Positions 42,234 through 51,638 of a DNA stretch of 64,000 bases are shown one piece after another. Each line of letters begins with the position of its first letter. The stretch's first letter is position 1. The translations under genes were made by a program, and so were the position numbers. Below the pieces are notes generated by a model. It saw nothing but the letters and a program-made list of their open reading frames with translations. It did no database searches and had not been told where the DNA came from. Origin of the DNA: Oscillospiraceae bacterium (GTDB taxonomy: Bacteria; Bacillota; Clostridia; UBA1381; UMGS1253); the NCBI GenBank assembly GCA_015068725.1, contig SVKA01000001.1:1-64000 (forward strand), given 5' to 3'.

Positions 42234-42554
42234 TTAGTTTTGTCCCGATATATCTATAAATACTTTTTCGTTTTCTTCTACCAGTCCAAGTCTTTCGCGT
42301 GCAAGCTGTTTTTGATAATCGTCTGTTTCATAAAGTGCTTTAAGCTCTTTATAATATGTTTTACTTTTTTCTTCGTTTTCGATTTGAGCTTCAAGCTCAC
42401 TTATTTTTTTATCATAATCTGCCAAAAGGGGCTGCTGTATTAAAAACCGTATTCCTGCAAAAAGAAAAAAGGCTATCAAAATAAGGCGCAAAAAAAGCTT
42501 AACATTTTTTTTGCGTTTATTTTCACGTGCCTTTATAAATTCTTCTCTTGTCAT
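42234..42554 (-). CDS. divIC: Septum formation initiator DivIC/FtsB-like
   Basis: Short protein, one TM, coiled coil, LARERLGLVEENEKVFID. Confidence 0.82.
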   Translation of the reverse strand: MTREEFIKARENKRKKNVKLFLRLILIAFFLFAGIRFLIQQPLLADYDKKISELEAQIENEEKSKTYYKELKALYETDDYQKQLARERLGLVEENEKVFIDISGQN

Positions 42555-42577
42555 ACGCTTTTTGCCTCCTGTAAGGT

Positions 42578-43075
42578 TTACGACTTTTTCATAACGAGCC
42601 TGAGCTTTTTAAAGCTATGTTTAACCCAGGCATATAAAAGCGAAAACCTGTGAGCAGTATGCTGAAATCTTTTAAAAACCCAATATAATGGTCTTTTTAT
42701 CATTTTATACAAAAAAACAAGCGGTGTCAAGATGATTTTCAAAATAGTTAAAAATATTTTTAGTGCAAAGCGCATAAGAGCGCCGAGCACCGTCATAAAC
42801 AAGTGTGAAATTGTCAAAAAGTATATAATTGAGCCGAGAAGTACTCCGATTGCTTCGTGCCATCGTATTTCGCCGCCGCTTATACTAAACAGGGCAAAAA
42901 ACATTCCAAAACTGATAATCAGCCAGAATAATATATCGGAAAGAGATGTGGTAAGATTTGAGCATAAAAAGGTTTTTCGTATTACACGAAATATATCAAA
43001 AACCATCCCTGAGCATACGCCGCAGATGCTCATGGCAAGAAATACATAAAGCTGCCCCGATACTGAAACCTCCAT
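42578..43075 (-). CDS. yabQ: Spore cortex protein YabQ
   Basis: Polytopic N-terminus; position between yabP and divIC. Confidence 0.82.
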   Translation of the reverse strand: MEVSVSGQLYVFLAMSICGVCSGMVFDIFRVIRKTFLCSNLTTSLSDILFWLIISFGMFFALFSISGGEIRWHEAIGVLLGSIIYFLTISHLFMTVLGALMRFALKIFLTILKIILTPLVFLYKMIKRPLYWVFKRFQHTAHRFSLLYAWVKHSFKKLRLVMKKS

Positions 43076-43090
43076 ATATTTTTACACATC

Positions 43091-43393
43091 CTAACCGAAC
43101 AGTTTTGACAAAAGTGAGCTTTTTTTTCCAAAGCCTGCCTCGTCGTGATAAACTACCTCGTCAACATCGCCTTCAATAATAAGCTCGCCCGTTTCGACAT
43201 TGAACTTGTTTATATGAAGTCCTTCGCCCTTAATAGAGAGCGTTCCAAGTGTTGTTTGAAGTATCATATCACATTCGTCAAAGCTGTCTACATCTTCTAC
43301 GCCCGACACGCTTATTCTGCGCCTTGATTCGATTATAATATTCTGCACATCGTCGCGTTGATTTTTTTGCATACTCTGTTCTATAATAGCCAT
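43091..43393 (-). CDS. yabP: Sporulation protein YabP
   Basis: RRRISVSGVEDVDSFDECDMILQTTLGTLSIKGEGLHINKFNVETGELIIEGDV. Confidence 0.9.
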   Translation of the reverse strand: MAIIEQSMQKNQRDDVQNIIIESRRRISVSGVEDVDSFDECDMILQTTLGTLSIKGEGLHINKFNVETGELIIEGDVDEVVYHDEAGFGKKSSLLSKLFG

Positions 43394-43427
43394 AAAAAAA
43401 GCCTCCTAAAATATAGTCTTTGACTAT

Positions 43428-43456
43428 ACATTATGAAGCTTTTAGCTTAAATATGC
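43428..43456 (-). promoter_or_regulatory. Candidate sigmaE promoter for yabP
   Basis: Minus strand GCATATT - 14 nt - CATAATGT, close to the mother-cell sigmaE consensus. Confidence 0.5.
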
Positions 43457-43698
43457 TAATTAATTATTTTATAAAGTCCGTCGGCGTCGCCCTTTAGCAC
43501 GTGCTCGGCTATGTTTACAACCTGTGCGCGAAGTAGCTTTTCGCCAAAGCGTATTTCGATTATATCGTCAATTTTCACATCGTATGATGCTTTTGCAATT
43601 TTGCCGTTAACGCTTATTCTGCCCGTATCGCACGCTTCGTTTGCAACGCTTCTGCGTTTTATAAGGCGCGATACCTTCAAATATTTGTCAAGCCTCAT
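43456..43698 (-). CDS. S4-domain RNA-binding protein (YabO/Hsp15-like)
   Basis: MRLDKYLKVSRLIKRRSVANEACDTGRISVNGKIAKASYDVKIDD. Confidence 0.92.
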   Translation of the reverse strand: MRLDKYLKVSRLIKRRSVANEACDTGRISVNGKIAKASYDVKIDDIIEIRFGEKLLRAQVVNIAEHVLKGDADGLYKIIN

Positions 43699-43780
43699 AT
43701 ATTTCATCCTTTGCTTTGATAGTCTGATACATAAAAAAACAACCCCGACGGCATAAGAGTCGGGGCTGAATTTTTTGCAA

Positions 43781-44053
43781 TTAGTTTATAGCGTCCTTTA
43801 AAGCTTTACCAACTTTAAATGCAGGAACCTTTGATGCAGGGATGATAATCTCTTTGTTTGTCTGAGGATTTCTACCCTTTCTCTCAGCTCTTTCTCTTAC
43901 TTCGAATGTACCGAAGCCAACCAATTGTACTTTCTCGCCCTTTTTGAGTGCGCTCTCGATGTTTGCAATAAATGCGTTTATTGCTTTTTCAGCATCTTTC
44001 TTTGAAATATCAGCGCTACCTGCAACGTTTGCGATTAATTCAGCTTTGTTCAT
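43781..44053 (-). CDS. hup: HU family DNA-binding protein
   Basis: [11 protein letters not shown]...[20 protein letters not shown]. Confidence 0.97.
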   Translation of the reverse strand: MNKAELIANVAGSADISKKDAEKAINAFIANIESALKKGEKVQLVGFGTFEVRERAERKGRNPQTNKEIIIPASKVPAFKVGKALKDAIN

Positions 44054-44122
44054 TTTACATTACCTCCTAAAAATAGTATCTTCTTGTACTTTCTGCATTT
44101 TATTTTTAATTCCTTTTATTTT

Positions 44123-44929
44123 TTAAAAAAATTTTTTATTTTTTTCGATTTTTGCTTGCTGCCAAAGGATTTCAAGCTCTTCAAGGGACAAATTCGACAA
44201 ATTTTGAGAGTTTTGTTGTGCAAGTTGCTCTAAAATGTCGAAACGGTCTATAAACTTATCTGTGGCGCGCCTTAACGCTTCTTCGCTGTTTATTTTCAAA
44301 AAACGGGCTGCGTTCACTACTGAAAACAGTAAATCTCCGAGTTCTTCTGCGGCGTTTTGGGTATCATTTTTTTCTATCGCAAGATAAAGCTCGTCGGTTT
44401 CTTCTCGTATTTTGTCAAGAACGCCTTTTATATCGTCCCAGTCAAATCCGACATCAGCTGCCTTTTTTTGCACCTTCTGTGCACGCATAAGAGCGGGTAG
44501 TGCTACGATATCACGCATAGCCTCCGTCTGTGATTTTAACCCTTTTTCCTTCTTTTTATTCTTTTCCCATGTTCCAAGAGCCTCGCTTGCATCCGATGCC
44601 TTGTCAGCTCCAAATACATGGGTGTGTCTGTCAATCATTTTCTGGCTTATTTCATATACAACATCGTCAAAATCAAAGGCACCACGCTCACTTGCAAGCT
44701 CGGCATGAAAGACCACCTGAAATAATAAATCTCCAAGCTCGTTTGCAAACATAGCATCATTGCCTTTTTCAAGAGCGTCTATCGCCTCGTATGATTCTTC
44801 TATCATACAGTTTTTTATAGAATCATGCGTTTGTACCTTATCCCACGGACAACCATTCTCGCCGCGAAGCATTTTTACAATTTCTCTTAGCTCGTCAATT
44901 GTATATTTTTTCTTTTGATTATTTTGCAT
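44123..44929 (-). CDS. mazG: Nucleoside triphosphate pyrophosphohydrolase MazG (YabN-like)
   Basis: LRGENGCPWDKVQTHDSIKNCMIEESYEA; second MazG repeat EELGDLLFSVVN. Confidence 0.95.
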   Translation of the reverse strand: MQNNQKKKYTIDELREIVKMLRGENGCPWDKVQTHDSIKNCMIEESYEAIDALEKGNDAMFANELGDLLFQVVFHAELASERGAFDFDDVVYEISQKMIDRHTHVFGADKASDASEALGTWEKNKKKEKGLKSQTEAMRDIVALPALMRAQKVQKKAADVGFDWDDIKGVLDKIREETDELYLAIEKNDTQNAAEELGDLLFSVVNAARFLKINSEEALRRATDKFIDRFDILEQLAQQNSQNLSNLSLEELEILWQQAKIEKNKKFF

Positions 44930-44947
44930 CGTAGTTTTCTCCTTTGA

Positions 44948-46570
44948 TTATTTCATAATGTGCAATCTAACAAGTAACGCATAAATTTTATCGCCCTTTG
45001 GCAAAAGTATAATATCTTCTTTTTTAACACAACGGACAAAAAATATCATCACACCGTAAACGACACACGCAAATGCTATTGCGCATAATAGCGAGATAAC
45101 ATACTGCGAAGTGATGCGGAAAATAAAGTCATAACAAATCACAGTTGCCGCGCCCATTACAATTACACTAAGAAGCGGCTTTACAACAAAGTCAGAAAGC
45201 TCGTATGTAATACCCGTTATTTTCTTTATAGATATCATATTAAGCGTCATAACAGTTAAATAGCATAAAAACGTACCTATTGGTGCGCCGTTTATATTTA
45301 TTTCGGGATTGCTTACCAAAATAAGATTTGTTATAACCTTAACGGCACCGCCAATTGCCATATTTACAACGGGACGCCACACATGACCGTACGCCTGCAA
45401 AATAGCGTTGCTTGTCTGTACCAAAGTTACACATGCAACTGCAAGGCCCATTACATTTAAAAGGAACGAATGTGAAGCGTCGTGGTACAAAAGCTGCAAA
45501 ATCGGTGATGCCATTACGCTAAGGCCAACTGCGCACGGAAATGCAAACAAAATCGTTATGCGAAGCGCCGATTTTGCCGTTTCAGTAGCGTGCTTTCGCG
45601 CACCCCGACTAATTGCTGCCGATATGGTCGGCACAACACTTACAGAAATTGCCGCGATTACGGTTGGGGGCACGTTAAACATTGTAACCGCGCGCGTTAA
45701 ATATCCATAAAGGCTCAGTCTTTGCGTTTCGCCATAGCCAAGGTGAGCAAGCTGGTTCATAATCATGGTTGTATCTATAAGTGAGGTCAGCGTAAACACG
45801 GATACACCGAGAGTAATCGGTATTGCGGTTGCAATAAGACTTTTTAAAATTTGTCTGCCGCTTTTTGCATCTGTGGCATTTGTATATGAAGCTTTGTCTT
45901 TTTTTAGACGCTTAGAGATTACCTTGTTTCCTGTCCAGAGCACGATAAAAGCAAAAAGCGTTCCAAACGTTACGCCGCCGATTGCACCTGCGGCTGCGTA
46001 TTCGATGCCCATAGGAAGAAAATACAGTGCCAGAAACAATCCCATACAAAGCTTGCCGAGTGATTCGACAACCTCGCTCACAGCGGTGGGAATCATATTG
46101 TTCATACCCTGTGAATAGCCGCGGTATGCCGACATCATCGCCGTAAATAAAAGACTTGGTGCAAGTGTCATCATAGCAAGCGATGCCGATGGAGCGCTAA
46201 GAAGCTTTGAAAAAGGCTTTGCCCCAAAAAACAGTATCGAAAATCCGCATATACCAAAAACAAGCATAAGAGCCTTTGCTATCGAGAAAACTCTCTCAGC
46301 TTCGCGCGCATTGCCTCGCGCATAAGACTCAGACACCATTTTTGATATTGCAACGGGAAGCCCTGCGGTTGAGAGCATAAACAACCAGTTATATATTGTA
46401 TAGGCTGAATTGTATATCCCCATTCCTTCCGTTTTTAAAATATACGCGTCGAGCGGAATTTTAAAAATTGCACCAATAATTTTTATTATGATATGTGATG
46501 CGGCGATAATAGCCGCGCCGCACAGAAAATTCTGTTTTTTTACAGCTGTTTTTGTGATTTTATTTTCCAA
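44948..46570 (-). CDS. Polysaccharide biosynthesis/MATE-like exporter, SpoVB/YabM family
   Basis: Polytopic, IGAIFKIPLDAYI; adjacent to mazG as in the yab cluster. Confidence 0.88.
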   Translation of the reverse strand: MENKITKTAVKKQNFLCGAAIIAASHIIIKIIGAIFKIPLDAYILKTEGMGIYNSAYTIYNWLFMLSTAGLPVAISKMVSESYARGNAREAERVFSIAKALMLVFGICGFSILFFGAKPFSKLLSAPSASLAMMTLAPSLLFTAMMSAYRGYSQGMNNMIPTAVSEVVESLGKLCMGLFLALYFLPMGIEYAAAGAIGGVTFGTLFAFIVLWTGNKVISKRLKKDKASYTNATDAKSGRQILKSLIATAIPITLGVSVFTLTSLIDTTMIMNQLAHLGYGETQRLSLYGYLTRAVTMFNVPPTVIAAISVSVVPTISAAISRGARKHATETAKSALRITILFAFPCAVGLSVMASPILQLLYHDASHSFLLNVMGLAVACVTLVQTSNAILQAYGHVWRPVVNMAIGGAVKVITNLILVSNPEININGAPIGTFLCYLTVMTLNMISIKKITGITYELSDFVVKPLLSVIVMGAATVICYDFIFRITSQYVISLLCAIAFACVVYGVMIFFVRCVKKEDIILLPKGDKIYALLVRLHIMK

Positions 46571-46767
46571 GAAAAAATACCTCCCGAAAACTTATTGTAA
46601 TTATTATACCAATTAAGAGCATCAAATAAAAGACTTTTTTTAAAATTATATTTATTTAATTCATTTTTTATAAAAAAAATCACATACTAAATGCGTAAAA
46701 AACATTACAAAAAATTTTGTATATGTTTTGAGTATATGTAAAATTTTATGTAAAAGGAGCCGTTAAA

Positions 46768-46944
46768 ATGAGTACAATGGGATTTGTAAAGGGAATGATT
46801 GCTGGCGCGGCGGTCGGCGGAGCAGCGATGCTTATGCTTGACCCGATTACGCCAAGACAAAGAAAAAGAGTAAAAAGACAAGCCGTTGCAGCGTGGAGAA
46901 ACATAGAGCATGTGGCGGATGAGTTTATGCGAATGAAAAGATAG
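46768..46944 (+). CDS. Small membrane-associated protein (YtxH-like), absent from supplied ORF track
   Basis: AAAGGAG RBS; MSTMGFVKGMIAGAAVGGAAMLMLDPITPRQRKRVKRQAVAAWRNIEHVADEFMRMKR (58 aa). Confidence 0.7.
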   Translation: MSTMGFVKGMIAGAAVGGAAMLMLDPITPRQRKRVKRQAVAAWRNIEHVADEFMRMKR

Positions 46945-47098
46945 AGGACAAAATTTTTTGGATTAAAAAAATAAAAAAGTTTTAATTTGGCTGGCTTATT
47001 AATTAATGCACGCACCTTCTTTATTTGTCTGTATACGCAAAGAGCGCTCCGGTTAACTTAAATACGAAGGCAAAAGCCTTTAAAAATCAGCTTGGGAA

Positions 47099-48370
47099 GT
47101 GAAGTTTTTGGCACACAAAAAAAGTTTGATTTTTGCTTTGGCACTTCTTTTGCTAATATCGCCGCTTATCGTGTGCGCCATAACGCTTAACCGGGCACTT
47201 CCGGACAATCTTTGTACCACAAAGGGCTCTGTATGCACCATAGGCATCGGAAGGCTTGTCGGCACAGATTTTTGTGCGGACAAGATGAGCGTACTTGCCA
47301 CAGGAGCGGAGCAAAAACCCTTTGCAAAAGAGGAAAACGGCAATCTGACACTTTTTACCGAAGCTGTGGGACAATATGATATCGAGCTTAAATTTTTGGG
47401 TGTTCTTCCTGTCAAAAGAATGTCTGTCAATGTTATTGAGGACGAAATGCTTATTCCCGGAGGGGAGAGCATCGGAATCAAAATTCATACTGACGGACTG
47501 ATTGTTGTAAGAATTTCGAGCGTACAGACAGATGACGGGCAAAATCTGACTCCGGCAAAGGAGGCAGGACTTAAAGAAGCGGATATTATTATGAAAGCCG
47601 GCGGTGAAAAGGTAAAAAACAGCGAGCATTTTTCTTCTTTGATAAACGAAAAGGGCGCAGGCGGTATCGAGCTTGAAATTATGCGAGATAACCAACCGCA
47701 TACGCTCAAGCTGACGCCTGTTTTGACCGGCGATGGCTACAAAATAGGCGCATGGGTGCGCGACAGTAGTGCAGGTATAGGCACGCTTACGTTTGTAAAG
47801 CCTGATACAAAAGTTTTTGCGTCCCTGGGACACGGCATTTCTGACACAGATACGTCTTTACTGCTTGATGTCGGGCAAGGGAGTATAACAGACTGTAAAA
47901 TTGTGTCTGTAAAGCGCGGACAAAAGGGAACACCGGGCGAGCTTCGGGGAATTTTTGAAGGTAATGATACAGGCGTTATCAGTCAAAATTCAAGTATTGG
48001 AGTATACGGTGTTTATGATGATGTAAAAGCGCTTGACAAAACGCCAAGAAAGATTGCCAGTCGCTTTGAGACCCGAGAGGGCAAAGCAACAATTATTTGC
48101 ACGGTCGATACAAATGGGCCGACAGAGTATGACATCGAAATAGAAAAGGTAATGACAAACAGCACTGATGCAAAGGGTATGATTGTCAAGGTAACAGATG
48201 AGCGCCTTCTTGAAAAAACGGGAGGTATTGTGCAGGGTATGAGTGGTTCACCAATTCTGCAAAATGGTAAAATTGTGGGAGCTGTTACGCATGTTTTCGT
48301 AAATGATCCAACAAGAGGTTATGGTATATTTATTGAGAATATGCTCTCGGAAGCGGAGAAAATTAAATAA
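47099..48370 (+). CDS. spoIVB: SpoIVB serine peptidase (S55) with PDZ domain
   Basis: N-terminal TM, PDZ region, GHGISDTDT and GMSGSPILQNGKIVGAVTHVFVNDPTRGYGIFIENM. Confidence 0.93.
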   Translation: MKFLAHKKSLIFALALLLLISPLIVCAITLNRALPDNLCTTKGSVCTIGIGRLVGTDFCADKMSVLATGAEQKPFAKEENGNLTLFTEAVGQYDIELKFLGVLPVKRMSVNVIEDEMLIPGGESIGIKIHTDGLIVVRISSVQTDDGQNLTPAKEAGLKEADIIMKAGGEKVKNSEHFSSLINEKGAGGIELEIMRDNQPHTLKLTPVLTGDGYKIGAWVRDSSAGIGTLTFVKPDTKVFASLGHGISDTDTSLLLDVGQGSITDCKIVSVKRGQKGTPGELRGIFEGNDTGVISQNSSIGVYGVYDDVKALDKTPRKIASRFETREGKATIICTVDTNGPTEYDIEIEKVMTNSTDAKGMIVKVTDERLLEKTGGIVQGMSGSPILQNGKIVGAVTHVFVNDPTRGYGIFIENMLSEAEKIK

Positions 48371-48372
48371 CA

Positions 48373-48408
48373 CAAAAGCCCGTCTGAATTTAGACGGGCT
48401 TTTGTAAG
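48373..48408. terminator. Bidirectional terminator
   Basis: CAAAAGCCCGTCT-GAATTT-AGACGGGCTTTTG. Confidence 0.85.
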
Positions 48409-48410
48409 CT

Positions 48411-49157
48411 TTACAGATGTTGTGTCCATTTACTCGGAGCAATACCGGTAAGGTTTTTAAACACTTTGCTAAAATAATATATATCGGAAAAACCGCATGT
48501 CCGGGCGATTTGCTCAATAGTAAAAAGTCCGGATACAAGCAGAGTTTTTGCGTGTTCTATACGGCGGTGAGTGATATATCTGTTTGGAGTGGTCAAAAAG
48601 TTTTCCCGAAATAATTCTCCAAAGCGTCTGGAAGAGAGCTTGCTTTGCGATATAGCAAAGGTTAAACAATTTTTCTCCTTGTAATGCAGGTCAATATACT
48701 CTTTTGCTGCAATCATTCGTTTGTCCTTTGGAAAATACTTTTTCTGGCGTATTTGTTCCAGCTTTGCGCAGAACAAGTACAATAGCGACATTATTGCCAA
48801 ATCGTCGCCGGTTTCCTGCATAGTTTTTGCTTTTTCAAGGATTGATATAAATTCGTCACAAACAGTCAGTGGAATACAAAAACTATCGGTATCGATTTTG
48901 TCATATGTAGTAAAATGAATGGAAAAGGCTTTGGCGGGCTCATACACTTCTACACTGTAATCATCTTTTTGATTTAAAAAATAGATGCAGTTTCTTGATA
49001 TTACAAATTTTTTATCTTTAAATGTGTGGAGTGCAGAGCCGGCAAGCTGGATTCCTACAATGTGATCTTTTCTGTTTTGAGCGGTCCAGCGTTTCATGCT
49101 TGTGTTATAAATTACTACGCCATGAACGTCTTTTGCGTGCAATTCGCTAAAACCCAT
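48411..49157 (-). CDS. AraC-family transcriptional regulator 2
   Basis: C-terminal double HTH (FTIEQIARTCGFSDIYYFSKVFKNLTGIAPSKW); divergent from GRE2. Confidence 0.92.
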   Translation of the reverse strand: MGFSELHAKDVHGVVIYNTSMKRWTAQNRKDHIVGIQLAGSALHTFKDKKFVISRNCIYFLNQKDDYSVEVYEPAKAFSIHFTTYDKIDTDSFCIPLTVCDEFISILEKAKTMQETGDDLAIMSLLYLFCAKLEQIRQKKYFPKDKRMIAAKEYIDLHYKEKNCLTFAISQSKLSSRRFGELFRENFLTTPNRYITHRRIEHAKTLLVSGLFTIEQIARTCGFSDIYYFSKVFKNLTGIAPSKWTQHL

Positions 49158-49315
49158 CTTATATCACTTCCGTCTTTGCATTATATAATTAAAGTATATT
49201 ATCCGTTTATATCAATGTCAATATTTATTTCTGTATTTTACAAAATTTCTTTTGTTTTCATTGTTTGCATGTTGGTAGTGTGATATAGTAAACAAAAAAG
49301 CAGGAGGGCGAGAAG

Positions 49316-51562
49316 ATGAATGAGTTAAATCTGCGTAAAGAACTTGGTTCGTTTTATTTAAGCGGCGATGCACAGAGGGCAAAGTCATTTGCAGACAAAT
49401 GCTTTGAGATAATGGAGAAACGCTATAAAGAGTCAATGAGTGTAACAGAGCAAAAACTGTTGCAGTATGACGTTATTACAGAAGAGTTTGATCCTGTGAT
49501 ATTTCGTAATGCACCTTATTTTTATGAAACCGGAGTTTTAACATCACTTTCCGATGGCGCAAGAGGGGCAAAGGGACATTCTTTTGTCCATGCTAACGGA
49601 TGGGTTTATAAACGAAACGAGCATCTTTTTGCCGAGCAGGACGAAGAGTTGTACGAGCGTATGTGTGCACAAAAAGACGAAAAACTTTATCTTATTTGCG
49701 GACCATATAATGATGTGAGTCAGCATTTTAATTTTAATTGCCGTCCCATTTTGGAAGTGGGACTTAAGGGGATTTATGAAAAAGCCGAAGCTGAGCTTGC
49801 ACGCGCAAAAAATCATGAGGAAGAGGAATTTTTAAAAGCAGTATGTCATGGCATGCTTTCTTTGCGTCGCATGGCAGAAAAGTTTTCTGAAAAAGCAGGT
49901 AAAATGATTGAAAGTGAGCAGGACGAAGAATGCAGAAACAACCTTATACTCATTGAAAAAACCGCAAAGCGCGTCCCGTGGCAAGCACCACAGACATTAT
50001 ATGAGGCCTTGGCTACGTTGGCATTTTTACGCACGGCAATGGGTTCGCTTGAGGGAGTGGGACCGAACACTTTTGGTCGGCTTGACAAGGATTTGATTCG
50101 GTTTTACCGCGCTGATATCGGCAGTGGACTTGTGACGTCTGAAAAAGCGTATGAGCTTATTGTGCAGTTTCTTCTTATCTGGGACTGTCATTATGACCAT
50201 GATATGCTGATGCAGGGTTATGCCGATCATGAGCTTGAAAATACATATACTCTTGGGGGTTGCACCGATGACGGATCTGCGCTTTATAATGAAATTACCC
50301 AGATGTTTTTGCGTGCAACAAGAGAAAAAAAGATCATTTTTCCAAAGATAAAATGTCGCTATTCAAAAGAATCACCAAAGGAGTATCTTGACGAAATAAA
50401 CAAATCGATTATTAAGGGTACCACTACAGCTCTTATTCAAAATGATGATGCGACTATTCCGGCACTTTTGCGTGCAGGAAGAAGCATAAATGAAGCACGT
50501 GATTACTATATCAGTGGATGCTGGGATATAGTGACAAATCAGGAAAAGTGTGACCGTGGAAACTACTTGAATCTGCTCAAACCTTTTGAATTTTCTATAC
50601 ATAATCTGACAGATAAAATGGAAAAAACAGGTGTATGGGTTGAGTCTTTAGACGGAAGTGAAAGCTTTGAGCAAATATATCAAAAGACAATTCGAAACTG
50701 TGAGAGACTTATCGATGCAAAGCTTGATGTGACCAGGAAGGGTGGTCAGATTTTTCATAAGGTTGACAGATTTCCGATTTTTTCATCGACACTCGAAAAT
50801 TGTCTTGAAAATCATAAAGACTATACAATGGGCGGAGCAAAATACGCAGATGATTATCAGCTTATATTTGGCCTTCCCAATATTGTCGATTCTCTTCTTG
50901 CCATAAAAACGCTGGTTTATGAAAGTAAAAAATACACGCTTGCCAAGGTTTTGGACGCAGTACGCTTAAACTGGGAAGGATATGAGCTGATGCAAGCCGA
51001 GGCAAAGGCTGCTCCGGGCTGGGGAGATGGAAGCGAAGAGTCATGCGCTCTTGCAAATCGTTTTAATAACGATCTTTATTCAATCTTTCAGAAAAAGACA
51101 GGCACATATGGTGGCAAGGTGCATATGGGACACTTGACTTACACCGAAATTCGCTGGTGGGGAGAAAAAACGCTGGCAACTCCTGATGGCAGAAAAAATG
51201 GAGATTATTTTGCGCAAGGACTGACACCATCACGCCTTAAACATATTCCTTGCGTTACCGATGTGGTAAACAGCCTTGCAAGGCTCGACCCATCAACAAT
51301 GGTGGCAAATTCGGTTGTAAATATTATTTTGCCGAATAATACTCCGCTCGATTGCTGCGAAGCTTTTCTTCGTGCAAGTGCTGAAACAGCTCTCCAATCA
51401 CTTCAATTAAATTGTACTTCAAGAGAGCAATTGCTTGATGCTCAAAAGCATCCGGAAAAATATCCAGATTTAATTGTCAGAGTTACGGGCTTTTCTGCAA
51501 AATTTACAAGTCTTTCACGCGAATGGCAAGACGAGATAATTTCGAGGAACTTTTATGAATAA
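49316..51562 (+). CDS. Glycyl radical enzyme 2 with unusual CxD active-site loop; no adjacent activase
   Basis: Glycyl loop VRVTGFSAKF; thiyl loop YYISGCWDIVTN (Cys codon 50519-50521). Confidence 0.92.
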   Translation: MNELNLRKELGSFYLSGDAQRAKSFADKCFEIMEKRYKESMSVTEQKLLQYDVITEEFDPVIFRNAPYFYETGVLTSLSDGARGAKGHSFVHANGWVYKRNEHLFAEQDEELYERMCAQKDEKLYLICGPYNDVSQHFNFNCRPILEVGLKGIYEKAEAELARAKNHEEEEFLKAVCHGMLSLRRMAEKFSEKAGKMIESEQDEECRNNLILIEKTAKRVPWQAPQTLYEALATLAFLRTAMGSLEGVGPNTFGRLDKDLIRFYRADIGSGLVTSEKAYELIVQFLLIWDCHYDHDMLMQGYADHELENTYTLGGCTDDGSALYNEITQMFLRATREKKIIFPKIKCRYSKESPKEYLDEINKSIIKGTTTALIQNDDATIPALLRAGRSINEARDYYISGCWDIVTNQEKCDRGNYLNLLKPFEFSIHNLTDKMEKTGVWVESLDGSESFEQIYQKTIRNCERLIDAKLDVTRKGGQIFHKVDRFPIFSSTLENCLENHKDYTMGGAKYADDYQLIFGLPNIVDSLLAIKTLVYESKKYTLAKVLDAVRLNWEGYELMQAEAKAAPGWGDGSEESCALANRFNNDLYSIFQKKTGTYGGKVHMGHLTYTEIRWWGEKTLATPDGRKNGDYFAQGLTPSRLKHIPCVTDVVNSLARLDPSTMVANSVVNIILPNNTPLDCCEAFLRASAETALQSLQLNCTSREQLLDAQKHPEKYPDLIVRVTGFSAKFTSLSREWQDEIISRNFYE

Positions 51563-51585
51563 GCTTCAACGGCAGAAAAATAAAT

Positions 51586-51623
51586 AAATGCTCACTTATA
51601 TTTTATAGGCGAGCATTTTTTGT
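51586..51623. terminator. Bidirectional terminator
   Basis: AAATGCTC...GAGCATTTTTTG. Confidence 0.65.
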
Positions 51624-51638
51624 ATGATATTTTAATTA

